The position numbers and the translations under genes are program-made. Below the pieces are notes generated by a model that did not search any database, had not been told where the DNA came from, and was given only the letters and a program-made list of their open reading frames with translations. 64,000 bases of DNA, from NCBI GenBank assembly GCA_034440635.1, contig JAOTON010001258.1:124001-188000 (forward strand), given 5' to 3'. How positions within the stretch are numbered: the stretch's first letter is position 1; the number at the start of each line of letters is the position of its first letter. Positions 46,393-57,187 of the stretch are shown here, piece after piece. Source of the stretch: Lepas anatifera. Lineage: Eukaryota > Arthropoda > Thecostraca > Lepadidae.

Positions 46393-47233
46393 TTAACACG
46401 CGCATTGACGGAGGTCTGATCCACCTTCGCATTGACGGGGGGCGGGTACCCGCCTCCCCTAAGATCTCGAGAACCACGGTAGGTAGCGAAAAATGGTAAA
46501 CGGCGTTGGGCTGCCCATCCACTTCTCCATCGAAAACATTTGTACCATTTTTTTGTCAGGTCACATTTAAGGTCACGAGAGGTCAAAACATGCCGTCATA
46601 GGGATAACATGTAAATTCAGTTTTTCGGCCATTAAATCTGAACAAGTAAAGATAGCGCAAAACTATATGGATCCTCTCAGCAAGCCGAATCGAATGATAT
46701 ATAATTTGACCTTGCTAGGTCAAATCAAAGGATATGACCTGACCTGAGGTCAGGTCAGGGTCAAATTATATAAAATGCATATCATTAGAACTGCAAAGCC
46801 CAGGCGAGTCTAATGCAGCTAAAATAAATGCTCTATCACCATCCGTTACTGAGTTATTCCGTAAAAACAATTTTTCCCATGTATTTCCAATGGAGAGGTC
46901 ACGCCTCGTACCTGACCTTAGGTCATCGATATCAAACATACCGGAACATATTTTAGAGAACTCGGTGGGGCCATTATGTGATATGAGTTTCAATCGGATA
47001 AGTTCACCCTGCTCCGACTTATGCTATCTTAAACCTTTTTTGAGGTCGGGTCACTTGACCTGTACTGGTGACCTGACCTGAGATGACCTAACCTTAAAAT
47101 TTTCACAAAAGTTGTAAAAATGATGAGGGAAAAGGTATGCCAAGTACAGCGGCGCTACGCGCCGCCGTTTTTCTTCTATCTTCGAAAAACCCGAGGGAGG
47201 CGGGTACCCGGCCCCCGTCAATGCGCGTGTTAA
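46393..47233. mobile_element. Complete TTAA-bounded non-autonomous transposon, AGGTCA-rich
   Basis: Both ends are visible: TTAA then CACGCGCATTGACGG at 46393, and its exact inverse CCGTCAATGCGCGTG then TTAA at 47233. A second matching block, GGCGGGTACCCG, follows at both ends; at the left it comes after an extra 27 bp or so that repeats GCATTGACGG. TTAA on both sides fits the TTAA-specific insertion of piggyBac-type elements, though the TIR does not start with the usual CCC, so superfamily is uncertain. The 841-bp interior has no gene but many AGGTCA/TGACCT motifs, including a perfect palindrome at 46735-46757 and an ATTTCCAATGGAGAGGTCA block shared with 14690-15388. A CGGCGC/GCGCCG hairpin lies near 47149-47166. 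Confidence 0.8.
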
Positions 47234-47239
47234 TAGCAT

Positions 47240-47345
47240 ATTTTTTGCAATTAAGGGATGCCGCCCCCGCAACGCCGCCGCCCCTATGGGGTGCCGCCCC
47301 CACCGACTGAGCACCCCCAAAGATTCTGGGAAAATTACACCCCTG
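47240..47345. mobile_element. Fragment of the CAGGGGTGTAA/CACCCC element
   Basis: GCCGCCCCTATGGGGTGCCG and GAGCACCCCCAAAG precede ATTACACCCCTG, the inverted terminus of the element at 40743. Confidence 0.65.
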
Positions 47346-47515
47346 GCGTAGTGGGTAGAAGACCTGTCTCATGATCAGAGTTGGCCGGTTCAAAGCCGAG
47401 GCTGAGGCTGCTTTTCTAGTTCTTTTCACGAACGCCATGATAAAACTGACCAACGATCGCATGAAGAGATACGTTTAGAATGAACTAAGGTTTGCTTTAA
47501 ACACATTGCCACAGA
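47346..47515 (+). mobile_element. tRNA-derived SINE, long-bodied family, partial copy 3
   Basis: GGCGTAGTGGGTAGAAGACC and the diverged B box GGTTCAAAGCC are followed by the family's 3' body (AGTTCTTTTCACGAACGCCA; GCATGAAGAGATACGTTTAG). The 5' body is missing. Confidence 0.65.
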
Positions 47516-47899
47516 TCACGTGGATTTTGTTTCAAGAAAAAGAATCGGTAAAATTGGCTAATCTATTCACATTGTAGCCTGTGCAGCATAAGCACTGATT
47601 GAAAAGTTTAAGCCCTCTCACTTAGGGTTTATTCACATATGAGGTCAGCCACTGAAGGGGAGGGTCTGGTATTTTTACTTTTTTGACGAAGGGTGCCTGG
47701 ATTTTTTCTAGAATTTTCTGATGAGATGGGAGGCGGAAACCATTTGATGTCATGTTTTATTGAGCGGAGATGGTGCAAGCCCACGTTAGTTGACGAGTGG
47801 GTACTTCAAAGATCTGTGGTGAAATATAACATAATTATAGTATGGTACCAGTTGTAACGCAATATGCAATATGCCGTGTCCGCAGGTCGAGGTTCAAAG
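47516..47899. other. Unassigned sequence
   Basis: Nothing recognised. Confidence 0.4.
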
Positions 47900-48196
47900 C
47901 TGAGAGGCCTTAAACCTGAAGTGGACAGCAGCTGATGTGGGGTCAGAGAGAGGGTGGTCCCTTTTCGGTCGCGAGTCGGTCACACCCACGCCACCCATTT
48001 TGTTCGCTTGAGCGGAGGCGAGCCGCCTGAGTGCCCACGATGTGGCGAATTGCTTAGTGTGAGACACCTCATCGTTGATTGCCGAAACTACTAGATGGAA
48101 AGAGTATATCTGGGGGATCGCCCTCATTAGAATCCCTTATAGGGCAGTGCCCAGTTGTAGCGCTCTCCAATATCATATCGTGATGATGATGATGAT
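47900..48196 (+). pseudogene. 3' fragment of an I-group LINE, plus strand
   Basis: Reads GEPPECPRCGELLSVRHLIV then DCRNY at about 48015-48090, the Cys/His block at the C-terminus of LINE proteins with RNase H. It corresponds to YCRRCATPLSVRHVLVSCPE in the minus-strand element next door. It is followed by a short 3' region and a (TGA)n tail at 48177-48196. Confidence 0.75.
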
Positions 48197-48474
48197 TTGG
48201 GCTTAAGGGCGCGCCAACCCTAAAGGTCATATAGCGCCCATTTCACTGCCAGTAAAACACAACGTAAAATATACATCCGCTGAACACTCCCTTGTTACCC
48301 TTATTCCTTGCAGTTAGTTGTGTCTGTAATCAAAATAGTAAAAAGAAGGTTCACATCAGTCCAATCGGTCCTCAGAGAGTGGTAACAAAAGGGGGATTTC
48401 CAAAAAGCTTAACCAACACAGTTCGTAGAAAAAACTCACATTCACATTGTCACTCCCTATCAAAGCACAAGTCC

Positions 48475-49374
48475 TCAGCCCGGGTCAAATACAATCACGA
48501 AATCGGCTGCTCTTAAATAATCTAGCACTTTCTCAATCATGTCCGAGTCCGGGCCAATCAGATGAGACAGTGTGAGAAGACGTGACCCGAAATGTGAAAG
48601 CCTGAGATTATCATACTCCGGACAAGACACCAGGACGTGCCGCACCGACAAGGGGGTCGCGCATCGCCGACAGTAAGGCCTGGGTTCGCCACATAGCAGG
48701 TATCGGTGAGTGGCCAGACAATGGCCAGTTCGCAAACGGCAGAGAGCCACCTCCTCACGGCGATGGGAGCGCATAGAGGACAGCCATTCACCAATGTTGG
48801 GTTTTATTACCCTGAGCTTGTTATTTGTTTGCTCCTGCCATTCCTGTTGCCATACATGGCGAAGGTGACCAGATATATGTGGGAAAAGATCTCGAGCAGG
48901 AATCGACTGTCTTCTTCTACAGGGTCTCTGAGCAGCTCGCCGGGCTGCAGCATCAGCCGCTTCATTCAATCGGATACCGACATGACTCGGCACCCAACAG
49001 AGGGTTATATCCTTACCCTGTTCGGCGAGTCGAGCTAGGTGGAGAACAATCTTTAATACGAGCCAGTCACTTGGATTAAAAGCACTCAAAGCCTGGACAC
49101 TACTAAGACTGTCGGTGAAAATTACATTTCTGGTGTCGTCACTGACTTCTATGAAACAGAGAGCTTTGTCTAATGCAGTAAGTTCCAAGGTAAAGACAGA
49201 TGAAAAAGGTGACAGTGAGAAATTTCTAGTCACTGAGTCAGTCACAAAAGCACATCCCACGCCGAACTCAGTTTTTGATCCATCGGTGAAAAACTGGACG
49301 TAATCTGCATATTTTGCAATGTGTTCGAGGGCTAAGTTCCAGAGGAGCCGTGTCAGATTTGGTTCTGCCAGCAA
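48475..49374 (-). pseudogene. LINE ORF2 part: RNase H and Cys/His tail
   Basis: A 299-codon open piece. RNase H motifs are FFTDGSKTEFGVGCAFV (Asp), FTLELTALDKAL (Glu), VIFTDSLSSVQAL (Asp) and WVPSHVGIRLNEAADAAARR (Asp), at residues about 28-155. The C-terminal YCRRCATPLSVRHVLVSCPE is at about 235-254. All four catalytic acidic positions appear present. The methionine given is internal to the ancestral protein, not a true start. Confidence 0.9.
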
Positions 49375-49491
49375 GAGTCGTGTCAGCCTTTGGTGGTATT
49401 AGTTCCCATGGTGGGATATCCGAGAGCTCGCTGCGACTTATGATACGGCGTTGGATACCACATTCGCCCGAGAGGCGATGCACACGCACAC

Positions 49492-49986
49492 CTAGGGGAG
49501 TCCCCCTTCGCTGTTCACAAACAAACGCAGCATGTCATGCGAGAAAACGGCGTTGTACGTGGGATGGGGCGGAGACTGGGCCAGTTTGTACGCATAGCGC
49601 TGTCCCAGCATGCGTCGTCTCATTGAGAGGGGTGGCTCGTTAGCCTCCACCAGCAGGCTGGCGCGTGGTGTGGTCCTAAATGCTCCTGTAGCTACTCTGA
49701 GTGCGCTGTGATGGATCGTATCCAGACACCGTTTGGCTGATTTCGATGCAGAGTCGTAGACGAAACAGGCGTAGTCCATCTTGGAACGGACAAGGGACCG
49801 ATATAAAGTGAAAAGTGTTTTCCTGTCAGCTCCGTACGATAGACGAGATGCACATTTTAGGACATTTAAGGATTTGAAACACTTGTCACGGACATTCCTA
49901 ATGTGTGTGCTGTAAGTTAGCTGTTTATGAAATGTCACCCCGAGAAATTTTGCCGTCGGTTGAAAAGGGATAGTTTTGCCGCGCAA
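49492..49986 (-). pseudogene. LINE ORF2 part: RT thumb region
   Basis: Contains AKFLGVTFHKQLTYSTHI, then a connection region with LFTLYRSLVRSKMDYACFVY and SAKRCLDTIHHSALRVATGA, standard for the segment between RT and RNase H. It is joined to neighbours by frame changes near 49940 and 49400. Confidence 0.9.
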
Positions 49987-50375
49987 CGATACCGTTGGTT
50001 CCGGACAGGCCCTGCGCCTGCGACAAAAATGGACACCCGCGGTTTTTTCAGTCGAAAAGTATAGCCCGTTTTTTTACTCCAGCGTTCCAGACAATTAACG
50101 GCCAGCTGAAGCTGACGGGAAAGTGCCGGCGTTGTTAAAGCCTTTGCCCATACTGCGATGTCGTCCACGAAAATGGATGCCTGAATGGAAGGTGGGAGTG
50201 AATGTGTGACGTCATTTATGGCCAGAGCGAAGAGGCAGATACTAGAGACGCTCCCCTGCGGAATGCCTTCTTCTTGGTAAAAGGTGTTTGAGTATGTACC
50301 ACCTACTCTGACACGGAACGTCCTATCAGTCAAAAATTTTTCATAAAGAACCCCATCTGACCTCTGATACCACAC
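49935..50375 (-). pseudogene. LINE ORF2 part: RT fingers/palm with FVDD
   Basis: FLTDRTFRVRVGGTYSNTF, EEGIPQGSV (the PQGS block) and ASIFVDDIAVWA (catalytic FVDD, about 50155-50178) are all present. The frame overlaps the upstream piece at 50330-50375, marking a frameshift. Confidence 0.9.
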
Positions 50376-51763
50376 TTATGCAACTTTAAAAGGATACCAT
50401 GTCGCCACGCTGTATCATAAGCGGCAATGGCGTCAAAGAAGACGGCTCCCAGGTAACGCCTCTCTTTAAATGCAATGCGCACTGAGGTGTCAAGTGATAC
50501 CAAGTGGTCCACCGTACTGCGGCCTCTACGAAACTCACACTGGTTGTTATTGATGATGCCCCGGCTTTCCAAATACCAAACGAGTCTTACATTCACCATT
50601 TTTTCGAACAACTTGCACATGCACGAGGTAAGCGAGATCGGCCTAAAATGCAAAGGGTCCAATCCAGATTTACCAGGTTTAAGGATTGGTATCACTATAC
50701 CCTCCCGCCACGCCGGTATAAATTCGCCGGACTCCCACATCATATTGAATGAGGCCAGCAGTACCCTGAGTGCGCTCTGCGATAGTGCTTTAAACATATC
50801 ATTGTGAATTAAATCCGGGCCCTCGGCCACAGGGTGGAGCCCACGAATGGCTGCCGCTAGCTCATGCAAGGTAAAGGGCTTATTGTATGACAGTGTGCTG
50901 GAGGTTCCAAAATGTATACTTTTCTGTTCAGCTAGGGCTTTATATCGCATAAATGAGACATCCTCCCTAACTGAACTACAGCGCTGTGCAATCGCATTTC
51001 CTATACAGTCGGCTACTTCTGATGGATTGAATATATTCCTACCACCAATCTGCAAAGTTGGTAGTGGTGTGGAGGCCGACCTGCCTTCGATACGGCGGAT
51101 TTGACCAAACACTTGGGACAATGGCGTAAATCGATTCAGTTTACCTACGTATTCTCTCCAACATTTTCTCTTTGCTTGTTTTATTGTGCGCCTGCAGGCG
51201 GCTCGAGATTTCCGATACATATTTAAGTTTTGCTGAGTGGAATTTCGTTTAAACTGTCTGTAAGCGCGCAGCCGCTCTCGGACAGCGTCACGACATTCAA
51301 TGCTCCACCACGGTACCGGTGGTCGCCGAGGGTTTTTTGATGTTCGCGGTATAGAAGCATAAGCAGCGTCTCGGAGGATAGCTGTAAATTGGTCGACTGT
51401 GAACGGTGTTTGGGTTGAAAAGGTTTCCAAATAGTCATCCACGAGGGAGCTAAATAAGGACATATCAGCATTTTTCATCTTCCAACGTTGCGGTCTCGTG
51501 CCTAAAACAGATGTGTTGTCACAAGTCACTAAAACAGGTAAATGGTCACTTCCCATGGGGTCGCCGCACACAGCCCAGCTAAACAGAGCAGATAGCTCTG
51601 GGCTGCAAAGGCTAAGATCCAATGCCGATTCCCGACCGGATGGAATAGTAAGATGTGTTGGTGCTCCGGTGTTTAAAATACAAAGGCTCACACCCTGGAT
51701 AAAATGATCGAGGTGCCGACCCCGAGTTAATATCTTCACACCCCCAAGCGGTGTGGTGAGCAT
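50330..51763 (-). pseudogene. LINE ORF2 part: endonuclease end and RT start
   Basis: A 477-codon piece. Residues about 30-80 hold the end of the AP endonuclease (GRESALDLSLCSPE; MGSDHLPVLV with Ser-Asp-His). The middle is the linker, and residues about 345-465 are the RT start: WREGIVIPILKPGK, FRPISLTSCMCKLFEKMVN, CEFRRGRSTVDHLV and VFFDAIAAYDTAWRHGIL. The usual D-x-A-x-A-FD spacing is kept. Confidence 0.9.
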
Positions 51764-52064
51764 TAAAGTCTCCCAAGAGAAGGATGGGCGGTGGTAGCTC
51801 AGATATAAGCAAATTTAGTTCACAAGTGGGCATGTCTACCCCAGGGGGTAGGTATATAGAGCAGAGCGAAATCTGCCTTCGAGCGATATATATACGTGCT
51901 GCCACGGCTTGCAGCCGTGTTTGGAGTGAGATTTGCTTTGCTGGTATATAATTATTGATTGCGAGAAGAACACCACCGTGGGCGACTGGGTTACGTTGTA
52001 AATCCTTTCGAAATATTGAAAAACCTGTATCATATCGTTCAAAAAAAGTCCACTTTAATATCAT
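51612..52064 (-). pseudogene. LINE ORF2 part: AP endonuclease core
   Basis: HGGVLLAINNYIPAK, YLPPGVDMP and ILLLGDFNAHHTAWGCED (catalytic GDFN near 51765) belong to the endonuclease. A frame change near 51735 moves the sequence into the next piece. The N-terminal catalytic Asn and Glu blocks are missing because the element is truncated here. Confidence 0.9.
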
Positions 52065-52075
52065 CTACTCACCGA

Positions 52076-52229
52076 TCTAGTCATTTGATATGATGCAGCC
52101 ATTACTAGTATCTGACTTTTCCATGTATATTTTGGGGCTTTGTATTTATATTTGTTCTTGAGGACGTAATCTACTGGTTTTACTACCTGATCTGGTGAAA
52201 TCTGTACGGCTAAATTTCAATATAAAGAT
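52076..52229. other. Spacer between two head-to-head LINEs
   Basis: About 150 bp with no recognised feature separate the 5' limits of the two opposed elements. Confidence 0.5.
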
Positions 52230-52265
52230 CCGTTAAAGATAAAGATCCGTTACTATCGCAGAAAA

Positions 52266-53963
52266 GTGGCGTACAGTGCCCATTCAGATGCCCGTGTCCA
52301 ACTTGGACGCTATACTTACCTTCCTCCTTTACTTCTTGCTGGAGATGTGGAGCTCAATCCTGGACCGACAACGAGCGACGGGAGCCCAAATACCGGACCT
52401 AGTGAGCACATTAGGCTGTCTTGCCAAAATGTGCGAAGTATCCGAAACAAACTTGGGACTTTACGAGCATGTTCACCTGAGCTCGCACAGAAACACGTCA
52501 TAGTTTTGACGGAAACATGGTTGAATCAAGATGTAGCCGACTCTGAGGTACAAATTGGATTACCGGACCACTCGTGGTTCCGTAATGACAGGACGACTCA
52601 CGGAGGAGGAGTAGCGTGTGCTGTTCGAACTGATCTGCACCCGATTAGAAGAGTCGAATTAGAAACAAACGACACGGAGATGCTCGTAGTCGAGCTAAGA
52701 ACATCCCCCAGCCTCATTATCGCTGCCTACTATTGCAAGCCCGCCCCGGATGATGGTATTCTCCAAAGGACGATGGCGGCATTGCAGGATATAGTTAACC
52801 GACAACCAACTCGCCGTGTGATTATCGTCGGGGATTTCAACATTCCAGAACTTAAGTGGACTGAATCAGCCTCCGGTTGGGCCCGACCAACCGGTGCCCG
52901 TGTATCCCAGCGTGCAACTGAGTTTTTGGACGCCTGTGCATTGGCTGGACTGAGACAACATGTCTCATCACCGACGCGTGGTAATAATACGTTAGACCTT
53001 ATACTGTCTACAAAACTGGATGTGATCACCACCACTCGAGATGGAGTGTTTGACTCAGATCACCAGGAAATTGTATGCGTTTTAAGATCTGTAAAATCTC
53101 ATGTTCCCTTGGTCACAAGGTCCCGTGTTTTTAACTACAGGCGTGCTGATTTCACTGGATTGAAGCGTGCACTCGAATTAGTTCCATGGACATTTCTTCA
53201 TGACTTGCACGTTGATGAAGCTGTTGATTTGTTTTATAGTGTGTTAGATGCCGCATTTCGTGACTTTATTCCTGTTGTGTCGATCAAAAGAAAGTTTCCT
53301 CCGTGGTTTAACCGTGAATTGAGGGGCGCTTTAAAGGAAAAGGAAACAGCCTTTCGCAGAATGAAACGCAACAGGAGTGATGTAACGGCCTCAGAGTTTC
53401 GCCAGAAGAGGGCGCTATTTAAGAATCTCTCGGATGTTAGGTATGGTGAATACTTGGTAAATTTAACGCACGAGTTCAAGACTAATCCAAAAAGGTTCTG
53501 GTCGTTCTTGAAATGCATCAAAGGGGGAAAACATTCACTTTCGGTTCCGAAATTTAACGGTATCAGTATCACGGGTGACCGAGAGCGAGCAAATATTCTG
53601 AATCCAGCTTTCTGTTCCAAGTTTACTGAACCAGGTGCAGCTTATCTACCAGACGCCCCCGATTTTAACCTTCAGCCACTCAGGGAGTTTCATTGTAACA
53701 CAGAAGCTGTACGGGCGATCCTGGAGGAAATTCCAGTGGTCAAGGCCTGTGGACCAGATGGAGTTAGCGCAAGAATAATTCATGAATGTCACGATGAGCT
53801 CTCGGTTCCGCTTACAATCATTTATAACTTAGCTCTGGCACAAGGCACTTTCCCAAAATTGTGGAAACAAGCAAACGTCATTCCAATACACAAAAAGGTA
53901 GCATCTCTGATCCCTCAAATTATAGATCTATCTCCCTCACCCCTCTTTTGGCAGGGTGCTTGA
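52266..53963 (+). pseudogene. LINE ORF: 2A-like peptide, AP endonuclease, start of RT
   Basis: 565 codons. Residues 22-34 read LLLAGDVELNPGP, a full match to the ribosome-skipping 2A consensus D-V/I-E-x-N-P-G-P (52329-52367). The endonuclease follows: LSCQNVRSIRNK (about 50), VLTETWL, THGGGVACAVR, IIVGDFNIPELKW (about 189) and FDSDHQEIV (about 261). The linker is followed by RT, with KACGPDGVSARII (about 495) and LWKQANVIPIHKK (about 535-544). At about 53900 the frame is lost, and the RT continues in another frame (LFGRVLERIMYVQLLNHV). The start is supported because the 2A-bearing leader begins 26 codons upstream of the motif. Confidence 0.9.
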
Positions 53964-54233
53964 GCGAATCATGTATGTTCAACTCTTGAATCATGTACGT
54001 CCAGCCATTTCTTCTGCCCAACATGGTTTTTTTACCAAAGGTCATGCGTGACCAACTTGGCCAGTCTTTTGAAAACAGGATGGGGCTCAATTTCTTCGAG
54101 CACTCAGACAGATTGCATTTATACGGATTATTCGGCTGCATTCCAAAGTGTTAACCACGCCCTCCTTCTTCATAAACTAAAAATTCATATCATTTATCTG
54201 GCCTGGCCCTGAAACTACTGAAATCATATCTTT
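53900..54233 (+). pseudogene. LINE RT middle, multiply frameshifted
   Basis: Short RT blocks (SNYRSISLTPLFGRVLERI; SAQHGFFTKG; FIRIIRLHSKVLTTPSFF-like) are spread over different frames with a stop near 54050. It joins the two long open pieces. Confidence 0.8.
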
Positions 54234-55028
54234 ATGACAGACAGCAACGTACTATTGTTAATGGTAAATGCTCACGGTGGTCCCATGTTAAGTCTGGCAC
54301 ACCGGAAGGTGGGCTGTTGTCTCCCCCTCTTGTTCGCCTTATTCTTTAACGATCTTCCTTCCAATATAAAGTCACATTGTTTCATGTTTGCAGATGATGT
54401 CAAAATATTCAGAACGATAACCTCTCCAAACGATTCGGCGCTCTTGCAAGAGGACTTGTGCAGACTTTGCACTTGGTCTCAAACCTGGAAATTACGCCTA
54501 AATCCTTCAAAATGTAAATCATTTCGGATGACCCTCAAGAAAATTCCACTGCGAACCACATATTTCATTCAAAACACAGCTCTGGAACATGTCAATTCAA
54601 TTCGGGACCTAGGTGTCATTCTTGACGAAAAATTAACATTTGGCCCACACATTGACAATATAGTAAACAAAGCAAACAGGGCCCTGGGCGTTTTATTTCG
54701 ATCCTTCCAAAAACTTAGAACGAGAGGACACTTCAGCCCGTCTTCCGTGCGAACTTCCTACTACGCGCATGTGCGCTCAGTACTTGAATATGGATGTGTT
54801 GTCTGGGCAGGTGCAGCCAGGGTACACTTAGAAAGACTGGAGAGAGTACAACATAAATTTTTGATTTGGCTCAACCATCACTCTCCACATCGTGCTGCGT
54901 CCCGCACCCTATCATATTCTCACCTTCTCCAACATTATCACATGTTATCTTTAAAATCTCGTAGAACTTATTATGATCTTATGTTCTTGAGAAACCTTTA
55001 TCGCGGACGCATTGACTCATGCTTTTAG
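54234..55028 (+). pseudogene. LINE RT palm and thumb
   Basis: 264 codons: LLFALFFNDLPSNIKSH, then CFMFADDVKIFR with catalytic FADD at 54387-54398. NPSKCKSFRMTL and IRDLGVILDEKLTFGPHID follow, then VRSVLEYGCVVWAGAARVHL. These are the classical RT palm and thumb blocks in order. The PQG motif before the palm is degraded to PEGG in a shifted frame. Confidence 0.9.
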
Positions 55029-55246
55029 TCAGCTCATTTTCACTGTCCACTCCATTAAGAATCAATCGCAATTTGCCGCTGTTTAGAGTTCCGTGTGCCA
55101 GAGTGAACACTGTTAAGAACAGCATTTTTGTAAGGATGCCCCGTGAAGTCAACAGGTTTTTACAAAGTTGCCCAACGTCTGACTTCTTTCATGACGATTA
55201 TTGCACGTTTCGGAGAGAGGTTTTTGAATATTTAAGAGCATTGTGA
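55019..55246 (+). pseudogene. LINE C-terminal tail
   Basis: 75 codons with VPCARVNTVKNSIFVRMPRE and VNRFLQSC, which matches the common C-terminal region of Jockey/CR1-type proteins (R-N-Y-x-KNS-x-x-R-x-x-x-x-N). It overlaps the preceding frame by 10 bases. Confidence 0.8.
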
Positions 55247-55496
55247 TTTAGGGTCTGTTTGAAACCACCACAGTATATTTTAGCGTTGTATTAGATTTTA
55301 GTATTCCGTATGTGCTGTTTTTTTATAAATGTATACAATATGTTTAAGGGCGCATTTTTTTAGCGATGTGAGCATGATGTTTTATTATTCTGTAAGTGTT
55401 GCTATCATTCGTGCATGTATGTACATAATTTTATCACAATGACTTCGTCCATAATTGGGAATACCCGTCGACGATTGAATAAATTGAAATTGAAAT

Positions 55497-56104
55497 ATAT
55501 TCGGTTGGGCGCTGTTCCCGCAAATGTGCTTGCATGAATGCGTCTTTATTTAGCTCTCAGAAATGTTGGTTTATGCTTCTTTTGTTTACTACTTCGTCTG
55601 TTACTTACTGGTGTTCTCCTTGTTTCAGACCCGTTTCAGGCAGTCTAAATGTAAATTATCCATATCTGAGCTTATTGAGGGTAAAGCTGAGGCTGACTGT
55701 TAATGGTCACCAAGCTCCTTGAGCACTTTATTGAGGGTGGCAGACTGCTTGTATGCCCAGCACAGAGCCCTGGACGAAGTAGGTGGCCTGAATTTTTTCT
55801 GGATTTATTCAGTTCATAACGCATTTATAGCCATTGTCTCGTTTTCTCGATCAAAGATACTTTCGTTTCATCATTACGTTACAACTATTGCACATATTAA
55901 TGTGTTATTTGTGCAATTTGTGCTTCACGTCGTTTTGGCACGTCGTTTGATTGTTGGTCACTGACAAGTTCGTGTGTTCTTGTCGCAGTTTTCACGTACA
56001 CTCACTGGGCGAACAATAGATATCCAAATCCTCCTTTATTCTGTTGTTTGCTGGAACAGGCGCCGTCTGATGCACGTTTTCGGTGCGCCTTTAAACCTCC
56101 AACA
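55497..56104. other. Unassigned sequence
   Basis: Two plus frames of 60-80 codons are unsupported. Nothing else seen. Confidence 0.4.
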
Positions 56105-56821
56105 TGATGATGAGGATACCCCCTGATATCCAAGGCGGTAGGCGTCTTTGCTCTGTGGGGCGGCCTTTTGCCGGCCAGGAGGCGCCTCTGCTGTCCAGGG
56201 GCACCTATGCTATCCAGAGAGAGTGCCTTTGCTCTGTAGGGGACACCTTTGCTATCCAGAGGGGGAGCCTTCGCTCTTTGGGGAGGGGGGCGCCTTTTGC
56301 TGTCCAGGAGGCGACTTTGCTCTGAGGGAGCGCCTTTCCATCCAACGCCTTTGCTATCCAATGGCGCCTATGCTATCAAGGGGCGCGCCTTTACTTTGTG
56401 CGGGCTCCTTTTTCTGACCAGGGGGCGCCTCTGCTGTCCAGGTCATCTTTGCTCTGTTGGGGGGGGACATTTTTGCCCTATAGGAGGCGCCTATGCTATC
56501 CAGGGGCGCCTTGATATCCAGAGGGGCGCATTAACTCAGAGGGGAGGGGCTTTTACTGCCCAGGGCGCGGCTTTGATGTCAGTGGGGCGCCATTCATATG
56601 TGAAAATGTATTAATTTCTCACAGAGGATCCTACCTCTTCGGGTAGGCGATTATTAAGCTTGATTTTCTCTGACCGGCCGGGGGCGCCGGCCGAATCCGG
56701 GGGGGAGGGGCGCCTCCCTGGACCAATACAAAATAAGGAGTGCAAAGATACTTTTACACCTCTTGAAAAATTCAAGGGGGTGCAACTGCGCCCCTTGTGC
56801 CCTGGAATCCACGGTCCCTGC
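56105..56821 (-). mobile_element. GGCGCC-minisatellite hAT-like element, inverted copy
   Basis: An array of AGGCGCCTATGCTATCCAGG-type units (56130-56590) is followed by the element head in reverse orientation: CACAGAGGATCCTACCTCTT, GACCGGCCGGGGGCGCCGGC, TGCAACTGCGCCCCTTG and GGAATCCACGGTCCCTG ending at 56821. It is the same structure as 31669-33190, in mirror orientation. Confidence 0.75.
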
Positions 56822-57187
56822 TGCAGCTGCGGAGGCTATATGTGCCACACGCAGGCAGATGCCCACCGACAGTGGCTGCTATCACTCACCGAGTTTTTAT
56901 TGGAAGCAACAGAATATGGGTACACAGTGTGCAGATAGAAATCTACAACAGAATATCTGTAACATAATTTATTCTGGCAACGACCCTCACATACCGAATT
57001 GGACTCCAGTTTGCTGTAGAAAATCTATTTGTTTTCGCTTTAGTGCTGCGTCAGTAAGCTGCATTCACCTACACCACATAGGTCCAGATCACTTTCAAGC
57101 TAAGTGGCTCCCGCCGAAAGGCCAGTAGCCCCACCAATTACCATACCAATGCCCCACAGAAGACAAGCCTGACACGGCAGCCGAGTG
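56822..57187 (-). other. 3' flank of MRPS18B
   Basis: No other gene is seen. TTTATT at about 56967 and about 56895 (AATAAA on the minus strand) could serve as poly(A) signals for the MRPS18B transcript. Confidence 0.4.

Larger units (their letters stand above)
48178..52075 (-). mobile_element. I/R1-group LINE, 5'-truncated, about 3.9 kb
   Basis: Minus-strand order is endonuclease, reverse transcriptase (FVDD), thumb, RNase H and Cys/His tail, then a 3' region ending GCGCTATATGACCTTTAGGG...GCGCGCCCTTAAGCCCAAAT and a (TCA)n tail. RNase H plus a trinucleotide tail places it in the I superfamily. The element starts inside the endonuclease, so ORF1 and the first part of ORF2 are absent, as expected for incomplete target-primed reverse transcription. 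At least three frame changes disable it. Confidence 0.9.
52230..55496 (+). mobile_element. CR1/Jockey-group LINE with N-terminal 2A-like peptide
   Basis: Plus-strand element with endonuclease, RT (FADD) and a C-terminal region but no RNase H. The 3' region ends in an AATAAA (55478-55483) and a tail built from ATTGAA units (55474-55496). The 5' limit is set by a directly repeated AAAGATCCGTTA motif at about 52222-52252. At least three frame changes in the RT make it inactive. Lack of RNase H and the RT style suggest the Jockey/CR1 side; exact clade needs a tree. Confidence 0.85.
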
